Shown piece after piece: positions 46,277 through 54,533 of a stretch of DNA of 64,000 bases (position 1 is its first letter; each line of letters opens with the position of its first letter). The stretch covers positions 1,798,001 to 1,862,000 of the forward strand of contig NZ_LN831035.1 in NCBI RefSeq assembly GCF_001457655.1, in the 5' to 3' direction. A program made the translations under genes and the position numbers. The stretch comes from Haemophilus influenzae (GTDB lineage Bacteria; Pseudomonadota; Gammaproteobacteria; Enterobacterales; Pasteurellaceae). Under the pieces are notes generated by a model. That model worked only from the letters and a program-made list of their open reading frames with translations. It did not search any database and was not told the origin of the DNA.

Positions 46277-49040
46277 TAAAACGTTGTTTGATTGGGTGGA
46301 AGACCGCAAATCAATGCTGGAAGAAATGGAACAGACAGATTTTTTCGCACTGCCTGAATTTGTTTCAAATAATTTGAAATATCCGTTTTTTGAATGGCAG
46401 AAATCGGCTTTAGAAAACTTTGTAATTTTTGACCGCACTCCAAAATTAAAGGACTTCCCCGATATCAAAAACCGCCCTACCCATTTGCTATTTAATATGG
46501 CAACAGGTGCAGGCAAAACGATGATGATGGCAGCGTTGATTTTGTATTATTTTGAAAAAGGGTATCGGCATTTTCTGTTTTTTGTGAATCAAAACAATAT
46601 CGTGGATAAAACGGAAAATAATTTTACCGATCCGACGCACGCAAAATTTTTATTTACCGAGAAGATTTTGCAGGGCGATACGGTAATTCCTATTCGCAAA
46701 GTGGAGACATTTAGCCCACATTCAGACGGCATTGAAATTAAATTTACCAGCATTCAAAAGCTGTATAACGATATTCGCACCCGGCGGGAAAATCAAACCA
46801 CATTGGCGGATTTGCACAAATTGAACCTTGTGATGCTGGGTGATGAAGCGCACCATTTAAACGCGCAAACCAAAGGCAAAAAACAAGGCGAATTAGATTT
46901 AGAAAAGGAAATGAACGACCGCACCAGCAATGCCGAAATTGAACGTAAAGGCTGGGAGCATATGGTTTTGGAATTGTTACTCAATAAAAATGGCAATCAT
47001 AGCCAAAATGTGCTGTTGGAATTTACCGCCACGCTGCCTGAAAATGCTGACGTGCAACAAAAGTACGCTGATAAAATCATCACAAAATTTGGCTTAAAAG
47101 AATTTTTGCAAAAAGGTTATACCAAAGAAATCAATTTGGTATCCAGTACGCTGGGTAAGAAAGAGCGAGTGTTACACGCTTTATTGTTTGCTTGGTATCG
47201 ACATCGAATTGCGTTGAAATATGGCATTGCCAATTTCAAGCCTGTGATGTTGTTTAGAAGTAAGACGATTGATGAATCAAAAGCGGATTATCTGGCATTT
47301 TTAAATTGGGCAGAAAATGTGCAGGCGGTTGATTTTTCGTTTTTAACTACATTTTCAACAAGCTTGAACGATAGCGATAGCGATAGCGATAACGCCAACG
47401 AACAAGGCAAAACCCGCACTGAACAAGCCCTAAAATTTATGCAGGAAAAAGGCGTTGAGTTTGCACATTTGGCAGATTGGGTAAAACAAAATTATCAAAA
47501 ACACAATGTGATTATTACCAACTCCGAGAGCAACAAAACCAAAACCGAAAAAACCGACAGCGAAACCGAAAAATTGCTAAATAATTTGGAAGCGGCCGAT
47601 AATCCGATCCGTGCCATTTTTACGGTGGACAGATTAACCGAAGGTTGGGACGTTCTGAATTTGTTTGATATTGTGCGTTTATATGAAGGGCAAAACGGCG
47701 GCGGTTCAAATAAAAAATCAGGCAAAACGGCTGCCGCCACCGTATCGGAAAAGCAGTTGATTGGTCGTGGCGTGCGTTATTTTCCATTTGCGTTTGAAGA
47801 TAAACAGCCGAATAAACGCAAATTTGACAATGACATGCAACACGAATTGCGTATTTTGGAAGAATTGTTTTATTACACGCACGATGAGCAATCTCGCTAT
47901 ATTTCAGAATTAAAAGCAGAACTTCGCAAAGATGGCTTTATTCCCGAAAACGATAAAGACAAGGTTTTAACCACCTTCAAACTAAAATCTGAATTTGCAG
48001 ATGATGAAACTTTTAAAAACCTATTGATTTGGGCAAATCAAAAAGTAAAAAATCCCAATGCTAAAGCCAATAATGCAGACAGCCTAAAAGCCAATCCGCA
48101 AACGCTTTCATTCCAAATTCACGGCAATCAATTGTTGCAGGAAACGCAATTTACAGCCGATGAAAATGATGAAACCGCCCGACAAATCGGCACACAAAAT
48201 AATTTTACTCAAACCATAAAAATGAGTGAAATGGAGCGGCACATTTTTAATAAAGCCTTGCATATCAAAGGAAAAAATAGTCAATCTTTATTTCATTTCG
48301 ATCGCTTGCAAAGCAAACTCAACATTCAAAATCGCAATGAATTGCAAAATAACTTGTTAAAAGATTGGCAAATTGAATTTTTGGGATTAGGGCAAGATAA
48401 ACAGATTAGCCCAGATGACAAACTTGCAGGCTGCCTAAAAATCTTGGAAATGGTTGAAAAACGTCTCAATGAAAGTGATATGCCATTTATCGGTACAAAA
48501 GAATTTACGCCTAAAAAATTGTGGGAAATTTTTGGCACACCAAAACAAAAATGGGTCAAAAAAGATGATGTAAAAACTGCTATTGCCATGCAAAATGATT
48601 GGTATGTGATGGATAATTTTGCTGGAACGAGTTTGGAAGAAGCGTTAATTCAATTTATTTCAGAGCGTTTGGGCGATTTGAAATCTAAATATGACGTTCA
48701 TTTAATCCGCAATGAAGAAGTGTTTAAATTGAATAACTTTGCCGATGGTGAAGGATTTATGCCGGACTTTGTTTTATTGCTGAAAGATAAACAAAAATCT
48801 TCTTCCAATGGTGTGAACGACTTTTTGCATTACCAAATTTTCATTGAACCCAAAGGCGAACATTTAGTGGAAACTGATAGGTGGAAAGAAGCTTTTTTAA
48901 AATCAATCACAGTGGAATATGGGAAGGATAAGATCCTGCAAAAAGATACACCGCATTATCGTTTGATCGGTTTGCCGTTTTTTACTGATCATCAGAAAAA
49001 TGGACAATTTACGGAGTTATTCCCTTTAGGAGAGACATAG
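46266..49040 (+). CDS. res: type III restriction enzyme Res subunit
   Basis: A 924-residue helicase-nuclease. A superfamily 2 translocase has Walker A ATGAGKT (residues 79-85) and DEAH-type LGDEAHHLN near 195, with a late helicase motif GRGVRYFPF. The C-terminal PD-(D/E)xK nuclease is seen in FMPDFVLLL followed by IFIEPKGE. It cuts 25-27 bp from unmethylated head-to-head sites in partnership with Mod. The ATG overlaps the mod stop by 11 bp. Residues around 368-375 are DSDSDSDN, coded by a GATAGC repeat. With Mod out of frame, Res has no recognition partner, so the system should be inactive in this phase. Confidence 0.93.
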   Translation: MANNKTLFDWVEDRKSMLEEMEQTDFFALPEFVSNNLKYPFFEWQKSALENFVIFDRTPKLKDFPDIKNRPTHLLFNMATGAGKTMMMAALILYYFEKGYRHFLFFVNQNNIVDKTENNFTDPTHAKFLFTEKILQGDTVIPIRKVETFSPHSDGIEIKFTSIQKLYNDIRTRRENQTTLADLHKLNLVMLGDEAHHLNAQTKGKKQGELDLEKEMNDRTSNAEIERKGWEHMVLELLLNKNGNHSQNVLLEFTATLPENADVQQKYADKIITKFGLKEFLQKGYTKEINLVSSTLGKKERVLHALLFAWYRHRIALKYGIANFKPVMLFRSKTIDESKADYLAFLNWAENVQAVDFSFLTTFSTSLNDSDSDSDNANEQGKTRTEQALKFMQEKGVEFAHLADWVKQNYQKHNVIITNSESNKTKTEKTDSETEKLLNNLEAADNPIRAIFTVDRLTEGWDVLNLFDIVRLYEGQNGGGSNKKSGKTAAATVSEKQLIGRGVRYFPFAFEDKQPNKRKFDNDMQHELRILEELFYYTHDEQSRYISELKAELRKDGFIPENDKDKVLTTFKLKSEFADDETFKNLLIWANQKVKNPNAKANNADSLKANPQTLSFQIHGNQLLQETQFTADENDETARQIGTQNNFTQTIKMSEMERHIFNKALHIKGKNSQSLFHFDRLQSKLNIQNRNELQNNLLKDWQIEFLGLGQDKQISPDDKLAGCLKILEMVEKRLNESDMPFIGTKEFTPKKLWEIFGTPKQKWVKKDDVKTAIAMQNDWYVMDNFAGTSLEEALIQFISERLGDLKSKYDVHLIRNEEVFKLNNFADGEGFMPDFVLLLKDKQKSSSNGVNDFLHYQIFIEPKGEHLVETDRWKEAFLKSITVEYGKDKILQKDTPHYRLIGLPFFTDHQKNGQFTELFPLGET
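47370..47393 (+). repeat. short GATAGC hexanucleotide repeat in res
   Basis: Three perfect GATAGC units and one GATAAC unit code for alternating Asp and Ser/Asn. Changes by whole units stay in frame and only lengthen an acidic linker. Confidence 0.7.
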
Positions 49041-49062
49041 CTTGAAAAATAGAGTGGTGTAT

Positions 49063-49079
49063 TATTAAAACACAGCCTT
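49063..49079. repeat. 17-bp inverted repeat, right copy, flanking mod-res
   Basis: TATTAAAACACAGCCTT, the exact reverse complement of 43968-43984. It lies 22 bp after the res stop and 11 bp before the terminator hairpin. Confidence 0.75.
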
Positions 49080-49089
49080 AACAAAACAA

Positions 49090-49115
49090 GGGAGCATTAA
49101 AAAATGCTCCCTTTC
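49090..49115. terminator. terminator between res and the AhpD-like gene
   Basis: GGGAGCATT and AATGCTCCC pair over AAAA, followed by TTTCT. It lies between two convergent genes. Confidence 0.8.
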
Positions 49116-49150
49116 TCTTAATCAACTTAACTTTATGGAATGACGAGTAA

Positions 49151-49492
49151 TTAACCTTTCTGTACGCTATATGCTTCTAATGCACGTAAAGAATAAGTAT
49201 AAGCTGCACCTGCATTTAATGCGATAGCTGTTGCTAATGCAGCAGCAACCTCAGCTTCACTTGCACCAGCTTTTACTGCTTCTTCTGCGTGTACGCTAAT
49301 GCAGCTTTCACAACGAGTTGTTACAGCAACTGCTAATGCGATAAGTTCGCGAGTTTTAGCGTCAAGCACATTGCCCTCTTCCGCGGCTGAGCCTAATGCT
49401 TGGTAAGCTTGTAACATTTTAGGGTGTTGTTTACCCAATGCGCCAAATGATTTTTTAACGTGAGATGTGTGTTCTTTCCAATCTGCAAACAT
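49151..49492 (-). CDS. AhpD-like/carboxymuconolactone decarboxylase family protein
   Basis: A 113-residue all-alpha protein of the AhpD-like superfamily. The redox pair is C61 and C64 in RCESCISVHAEEA, with H68 completing the usual C-x2-C-x3-H. Members act as thiol-based peroxide reductases or as lyase-like enzymes; which applies here is unclear. GGAG lies upstream of the ATG. It is divergent from the AraC-type regulator, which may control it. Confidence 0.85.
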   Translation of the reverse strand: MFADWKEHTSHVKKSFGALGKQHPKMLQAYQALGSAAEEGNVLDAKTRELIALAVAVTTRCESCISVHAEEAVKAGASEAEVAAALATAIALNAGAAYTYSLRALEAYSVQKG

Positions 49493-49603
49493 AATGTTCT
49501 CCTAAATATATTGAATTAATAACCAACTGGTGTGGCAAATTATAGGCGGATTAGATTATGATACTTGCTTATTTATCTCAATTTTTATCGCTAACATCTC
49601 ATT

Positions 49604-50500
49604 ATGGACTATTTAGATAAACTTACCCATTTAGCACAAGTGCGTGGAGAAATTAATATTCGCTGTGAATTTCAAGGCGAATGGCAAATATCTCATCAAG
49701 AAAAGGATGCAGGAAAAGGCATATTCCATCTTATTGAACAAGGCGAGTGCCAGCTTACACTAAATGAAAAACAATTTCATTTAAAAGAGGGAGATATTTT
49801 TTTTCTTCCTCAAAATCAACCGCACTTTATGCATTATTCAGTAAATAAAAGGGCAGATATTCCTACAAAAAAAAGTCATCAAGGATTATTTGAGTTACAT
49901 CAGATTGGACGAGGTACACCAGATTTAAAAATGTTCTGCGGTAATTTTTATTATCAACAAGATGCACTTCTTACGGCATCAATGCCTGAATATTTACATA
50001 TAAATTTATGCGACACGCCCATTCATCCTTTAGTGCAGCTTTTTTTGCAAGAAGCACAAAAAAATGATGCGGGTACGAAATCGGTCGTTGATGCACTTTC
50101 AAATGTACTTTTAATTTATATTTTACGTCACGCCATTCAACAAAATTTAATTGAACAAGGCATCTTATTCGCCTTACAAGATAAGCGATTAAATACTGCA
50201 CTGATAGCAATATTACAACAACCTCAAAATGATTGGCATATTGAACAATTAGCTGAACTTGCAACAATGTCTCGTGCAAACTTTATTCGTGTTTTTCAAC
50301 AACAACTTGGTATGTCGCCAGGACGTTTTCTCACGAAAGTGCGGTTACAATCTGCGGCGTTTTTATTAAAACAATCACAACAATCTGTGCTTGCCATTGC
50401 TTTAGAAGTGGGGTATCAATCAGAAGCGCATTTTTGTAAAGTTTTTAAAAATTACTACCAACTTTCTCCAAGCCAATACAGAAAATCTGTCAGCCTATAA
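49604..50500 (+). CDS. AraC-family transcription regulator
   Basis: A 298-residue regulator. Residues about 1-170 form an N-terminal cupin-like sensing domain (FHLKEGDIFFLPQNQPHFMHY). The C-terminal 100 residues contain two helix-turn-helix units (LAELATMSRANFIRVFQQQLGMSPGRF and VLAIALEVGYQSEAHFCKVFKNYYQLSPSQYRK). It is divergent from the AhpD-like gene and upstream of the ABC exporter, either of which could be a target. The inducer is unknown. The start at 49604 has no strong ribosome site. Confidence 0.88.
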   Translation: MDYLDKLTHLAQVRGEINIRCEFQGEWQISHQEKDAGKGIFHLIEQGECQLTLNEKQFHLKEGDIFFLPQNQPHFMHYSVNKRADIPTKKSHQGLFELHQIGRGTPDLKMFCGNFYYQQDALLTASMPEYLHINLCDTPIHPLVQLFLQEAQKNDAGTKSVVDALSNVLLIYILRHAIQQNLIEQGILFALQDKRLNTALIAILQQPQNDWHIEQLAELATMSRANFIRVFQQQLGMSPGRFLTKVRLQSAAFLLKQSQQSVLAIALEVGYQSEAHFCKVFKNYYQLSPSQYRKSVSL

Positions 50501-50537
50501 ATTGATTTGTTTTTGTGCTATAATAATATGCACTTCT

Positions 50538-50565
50538 AAAAGGCAACCCGCGTTGCCTTTTCTTT
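50538..50565 (+). terminator. terminator after the AraC regulator
   Basis: AAAAGGCAAC and GTTGCCTTTT pair over CCGC, with CTTTTT following. It separates the regulator from the ABC exporter, whose start lies only 15 bp further on. Confidence 0.8.
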
Positions 50566-50578
50566 TTAAGGAAAAGAT

Positions 50579-52423
50579 ATGTTTAACAAAATTTTTTCGT
50601 GGTTTGAAAATCGTTTGAATCCCTATCCAGAAAGCAATCCAACAACACCTAAAAAAGGTTTGTTCCGTTTTATTTGGTCTAGTATTACAGGAATGAAAGG
50701 CTGGATTTTTTTGCTCGCAATTTTAACCGTAGGTACAGGTGTAATGGAAGCTGTATTATTCCAATTTATGGGAACGCTTGTAGATTGGTTAGGCACATTT
50801 ACACCTGAAAGATTATGGCAAGAAAAAAGTCATTTATTAATTGGAATGGCTGCTCTATTACTTATTAGTATTGTGTGGGGATTTTTAGCTTCGGCCGTGC
50901 ATTTACAAACCTTACAAGGCGTATTTCCAATGCGATTACGTTGGAATTTCCATCGTTTAATGCTTGGACAAAGTTTAAGTTTTTATCAAGACGAATTTGC
51001 AGGTAGAGTATCCGCAAAAGTAATGCAAACCGCCCTTGCAGTACGTGACACAGTACTTACACTTGCAGATATGTTCGTTTATGTATTGGTATATTTTATT
51101 ACCTCTGGCGTAGTGCTAGTGGCATTAGATTCTTGGTTCTTATTACCATTTATTACTTGGATTATACTCTTCGGTTTGATCCTACGAACCCTAATTCCTA
51201 AACTATCAAAAACCGCACAACGACAAGCTGATGCTCGTTCTTTAATGACAGGACGCATTACAGATGCTTATTCTAATATTGCTACAGTAAAATTATTTTC
51301 TCACGGCTCACGCGAAGCTACTTATGCCAAGCGTTCTATGCAAGATTTTATGGTAACAGTACACGCCCAAATGCGCTTAGCAACATCACTAGATACACTC
51401 ACTTACGCTACAAATATTCTACTTACGTTAAGTACTGCAATACTTGGTATTATTTTATGGAAAAATGGTCAAGTTGGCGTGGGTGCAATAGCAACGGCAA
51501 CGGCCATGGCATTACGCGTAAATGGGCTTTCTCGCTGGATTATGTGGGAATCTGCCCGTTTGTTTGAGAATATCGGAACCGTAAACGACGGAATGAATAC
51601 TTTAACTAAACCCCACACCATTGTGGACAAACCACAAGCGTCACCGTTACAAGTGAAACAAGGGGAAATTAAGTTTAACGATATTACCTTTGCTTACGAT
51701 CCGACAAAACCATTACTCAATCATTTCAATCTCACTATCAAACCAGGGGAAAAGGTTGGGTTAATCGGTCGTTCTGGTGCAGGAAAATCTACGATTGTGA
51801 ACTTATTACTTCGCTTTTATGAAGCACAACAAGGCGAAATTACCATTGATGGACAAAATGTACTCAATGTGCAACAAGAAAGCTTACGTCGCCAAATCGG
51901 TTTAGTCACTCAAGACACTTCGTTGCTACATCGCTCTGTACGTGACAATATTATTTATGGTCGCCCGAATGCTACTGATGAAGAAATGGTTTTAGCTGCT
52001 GAACGAGCGGAAGCCGCTGATTTCATCCCATTTCTCAGTGATTCTCAAGGTAGAAAAGGCTATGATGCCCATGTGGGAGAACGCGGGGTAAAACTTTCTG
52101 GTGGTCAGCGTCAGAGAATTGCCATTGCTCGTGTAATGTTAAAAGACGCACCAATTCTATTGTTAGATGAAGCCACAAGTGCATTGGATTCAGAAGTGGA
52201 AGTGGCAATACAAGAAAGTCTAGATAAGATGATGGAAAATAAAACTGTGATTGCCATTGCCCATCGTTTATCCACCATCGCAGCGATGGATCGCCTGATT
52301 GTGCTTGATAAAGGACAAATTGTCGAACAAGGTACGCACGCCGAATTACTAGAGCTCAATGGTCTGTACGCTAAACTTTGGAATCATCAAAGTGGCGGAT
52401 TTTTAAGCGGAAGTGCTGAATAA
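50579..52423 (+). CDS. ABC exporter (fused permease-ATPase)
   Basis: A 614-residue half-transporter. About six membrane segments (residues about 40-320) are followed by an ATPase domain with Walker A GRSGAGKSTIVN, signature LSGGQRQRIAIARVMLKD and Walker B ILLLDEATSALD. The domain order permease-ATPase and the LSGGQ type are those of the MsbA/multidrug exporter class. The substrate is unknown. AAGGAAAAGAT supports the start. It converges with the MerP-like operon on a shared USS-pair terminator. Confidence 0.88.
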   Translation: MFNKIFSWFENRLNPYPESNPTTPKKGLFRFIWSSITGMKGWIFLLAILTVGTGVMEAVLFQFMGTLVDWLGTFTPERLWQEKSHLLIGMAALLLISIVWGFLASAVHLQTLQGVFPMRLRWNFHRLMLGQSLSFYQDEFAGRVSAKVMQTALAVRDTVLTLADMFVYVLVYFITSGVVLVALDSWFLLPFITWIILFGLILRTLIPKLSKTAQRQADARSLMTGRITDAYSNIATVKLFSHGSREATYAKRSMQDFMVTVHAQMRLATSLDTLTYATNILLTLSTAILGIILWKNGQVGVGAIATATAMALRVNGLSRWIMWESARLFENIGTVNDGMNTLTKPHTIVDKPQASPLQVKQGEIKFNDITFAYDPTKPLLNHFNLTIKPGEKVGLIGRSGAGKSTIVNLLLRFYEAQQGEITIDGQNVLNVQQESLRRQIGLVTQDTSLLHRSVRDNIIYGRPNATDEEMVLAAERAEAADFIPFLSDSQGRKGYDAHVGERGVKLSGGQRQRIAIARVMLKDAPILLLDEATSALDSEVEVAIQESLDKMMENKTVIAIAHRLSTIAAMDRLIVLDKGQIVEQGTHAELLELNGLYAKLWNHQSGGFLSGSAE

Positions 52424-52500
52424 TATTGCGTTTATCATATTTAATTAATTGTACTGTAATCAAGCTAATTAAAAAATTAGTCTAATTTAATAGCTAAAGA

Positions 52501-52532
52501 AAAGTGCGGTGAATTTTCACCGCACTTTTTTG
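52501..52532. terminator. bidirectional USS-pair terminator
   Basis: Two uptake signals form perfect 14-bp arms (AAAAGTGCGGTGAA and its complement) with a 2-nt spacer. A T run on one side and A-rich DNA on the other allow use by both convergent units. Confidence 0.88.
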
Positions 52533-52547
52533 CTAGATATTTAGCGT

Positions 52548-52826
52548 TTAATTCACGACTTCAGCAGTATATTTCAGCTTGTGAATTGCATCGAATAATT
52601 GTTGGTTTGTGACTTTTGGATCTTCCACAACCGTCACTAAACCATCTTTAATAGATGCTTTTGTTGAAATAACGCCATCAATATTACGCAGTTCTTTATT
52701 GACTAAGTAAGCACAAAGCTGGCAATTCATTTCCTTTACTTTTAGCACAATTTGTTTGGTTTCATTCGCATGAGCGAAAGAAATTGCAAACAGCGAAAGC
52801 AAAAGTGCGGTACATAATTTCTTCAT
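52548..52826 (-). CDS. MerP-like periplasmic heavy-metal-binding protein
   Basis: A 92-residue protein with a signal peptide (MKKLCTALLLSLFAISFAHA) and a heavy-metal-associated (HMA) domain. The metal motif is MNCQLC (C35, C38) in place of the usual GMTCxxC. It follows the MerT-like gene. The family binds mercury or copper in the periplasm, but no mercury reductase or MerR regulator lies nearby, so the metal is uncertain. Confidence 0.82.
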   Translation of the reverse strand: MKKLCTALLLSLFAISFAHANETKQIVLKVKEMNCQLCAYLVNKELRNIDGVISTKASIKDGLVTVVEDPKVTNQQLFDAIHKLKYTAEVVN

Positions 52827-52834
52827 TTTTATTC

Positions 52835-53197
52835 CTAATTAGCTAATTCTAAAATCCAAGGTAAAATTGTTGGATAGGTTAAGAAAAAAATCATCACGAT
52901 AAATACAATCCAATATAAAACGATAAGTTTTTTACGGGAAATATATTTGCTACAAATGATTTTTTTGGAAAACATCAACAGCCAAAATCCATAGGCAAAG
53001 GCACATAATGAAATGATAAGCATAGGAATACGCAAATAATCATATTCGCCTAAGCCAATCAACCAAGTGGACGACACACCAAATACTAAATAAATTAATG
53101 GTGCGATGCAGCACAAGGTTGATGCCACCGCAGCACTTAGTGCGGCGGCTATGGCAACCCAAAAGGATTTATTAGAGTTTTTTAGATACGTAGTCAT
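52835..53197 (-). CDS. MerT-like membrane metal transporter
   Basis: A 120-residue protein with three or four membrane segments. The vicinal cysteines C29-C30 in [12 protein letters not shown] are the MerT metal-receiving pair of the first helix. It would pass metal from the MerP-like partner through the inner membrane. ATG 53197 is chosen; the frame extends to a TTG seven codons earlier. The start overlaps the end of the transglutaminase-like gene by 26 bp, so they are coupled. Confidence 0.8.
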   Translation of the reverse strand: MTTYLKNSNKSFWVAIAAALSAAVASTLCCIAPLIYLVFGVSSTWLIGLGEYDYLRIPMLIISLCAFAYGFWLLMFSKKIICSKYISRKKLIVLYWIVFIVMIFFLTYPTILPWILELAN

Positions 53198-54281
53198 ATT
53201 TAAATTCTTTTGGGTCAAAGGAATTTAACGGATCGCCACCTACTTCTGCATATGGATAGCCGAAGTTATTGATTGGAGCCAGTTCTGGTTGTGGATATAA
53301 ATCGAAGTCACGGGCATGATTAAATCCCACCCAGTTTGCTTCCCAGTTACCAAACAAATATTTTGCTACGGCTTGTGTATCTTTATCTTCAACAGATTTT
53401 TTCTCTGCTAAACGCATTTTGGCAACGTCTGCGGAATCAACTGGTACCCATCCAAATCCTGCAAGGTAGAATTCAGCGCGGCAGTGCTGACCGCCACTTA
53501 CGTTTACGATGCCTTGTTCATTTGCACTACCGAAGGCACCTTTTGAATATTTGCCCATTTTCTCTGCCGTACCTAAGCGAATACCAAAAATTTCACGAGC
53601 AGGGATGCCTGCAGCACGAGCAAGTGCCACAAATACAGAGTTAATATCGGTACATTTACCTTTTAACACGCCAGTGGTAAGAATTTTTTCTACATCGCCG
53701 TCACCACAACCTAATACAGAATTATCACGTTCCATATTTTTTACGATCCAGTGGTGAATAAGTTCTGCTTTCTTCAATGGATTAGTTTCTTTACCTAGGA
53801 TTTTGTCAGCAAATTCTTTCACAATGCCATCAGTTTTAATATGTGGAGTAGCTTTTAAGTATTCTTGTACATCCACGGAATACTGAATATCTTTTGGCGG
53901 AGTATAATTCTCTAAAGCACCTTTCACCATCGGTTCACGGTCTTTTGTTTCAATGACCATCGTGACTTTTAAATCACGTTTTTGTGCATCTTTATCCCAA
54001 GTGGCAAATAAGGTTTTCGCTCCGTATTTATTGTTTTCTGTTACATAGGCATTCATGTAATTACCTTCAAAGTGAATCGATTTCACTTGTTGGTATTCCC
54101 CATTAAATGGTAATGGAACCCATAAATTGGTTTGTCCTTGCGAGCCTTTTGGCACAACTAAATCATAGGTTTGCGTGAATTCGTAAAGATGGGCGTCTGT
54201 ATTGTAGTTTGGAATAATGGTGTTTGCATGAGCTAACGAGCCACACGCAGAAAACACCGCAACCGCGATAAGTTTCTTCAT
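53172..54281 (-). CDS. exported transglutaminase-like protein
   Basis: A 369-residue protein with a signal peptide ([19 protein letters not shown]) and a transglutaminase-like cysteine-peptidase fold. The likely triad is C210 ([25 protein letters not shown]), H266 ([11 protein letters not shown]) and D282 (WVPVDSADV). Substrate is unknown. It is the first gene of an operon with MerT-like and MerP-like proteins, an unusual pairing. A good ribosome site (AGAGGATC) precedes the ATG. Confidence 0.85.
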   Translation of the reverse strand: MKKLIAVAVFSACGSLAHANTIIPNYNTDAHLYEFTQTYDLVVPKGSQGQTNLWVPLPFNGEYQQVKSIHFEGNYMNAYVTENNKYGAKTLFATWDKDAQKRDLKVTMVIETKDREPMVKGALENYTPPKDIQYSVDVQEYLKATPHIKTDGIVKEFADKILGKETNPLKKAELIHHWIVKNMERDNSVLGCGDGDVEKILTTGVLKGKCTDINSVFVALARAAGIPAREIFGIRLGTAEKMGKYSKGAFGSANEQGIVNVSGGQHCRAEFYLAGFGWVPVDSADVAKMRLAEKKSVEDKDTQAVAKYLFGNWEANWVGFNHARDFDLYPQPELAPINNFGYPYAEVGGDPLNSFDPKEFKYDYVSKKL

Positions 54282-54446
54282 GAAAAGATCCTCTAGTTAA
54301 TAATAGTTAAACTTAACATATTAGATAAACTAATACGCCACTATGCTAACGGATTTTTAAATCTATAGTCAATTTGTTATTCCAAAATTTATAAAAACAT
54401 CAACCTACTAAAATACCCTATAAATAATGTACCTATTAATAATTAG

Positions 54447-54460
54447 TTGATTTGGCTCAA
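54447..54460. promoter_or_regulatory. FNR-like site upstream of dmsA
   Basis: TTGATTTGGCTCAA has the full left half of the FNR consensus and the same right half CTCAA as the nrfA site. It lies 74 bp before the dmsA start, a usual position for an activated promoter. Confidence 0.55.
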
Positions 54461-54533
54461 GTAAAACTTCTATACAAAGATTATAATTAACTCGTTTTAG
54501 TTATTACTCGATCTTACTGTGGGGGACGATATT

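Noticed and set aside
46238..46516. Open frames antisense to the mod/res junction
   Set aside because: Shadows of res; no start signals and no recognisable family.
53336..53757. Open frames opposite the transglutaminase-like gene
   Set aside because: Shadow frames; the catalytic triad supports the minus-strand gene.
52548..54281. Mercury resistance operon
   Set aside because: MerT- and MerP-like proteins are present, but there is no MerA reductase or MerR regulator, and the first gene is a transglutaminase-like protein.
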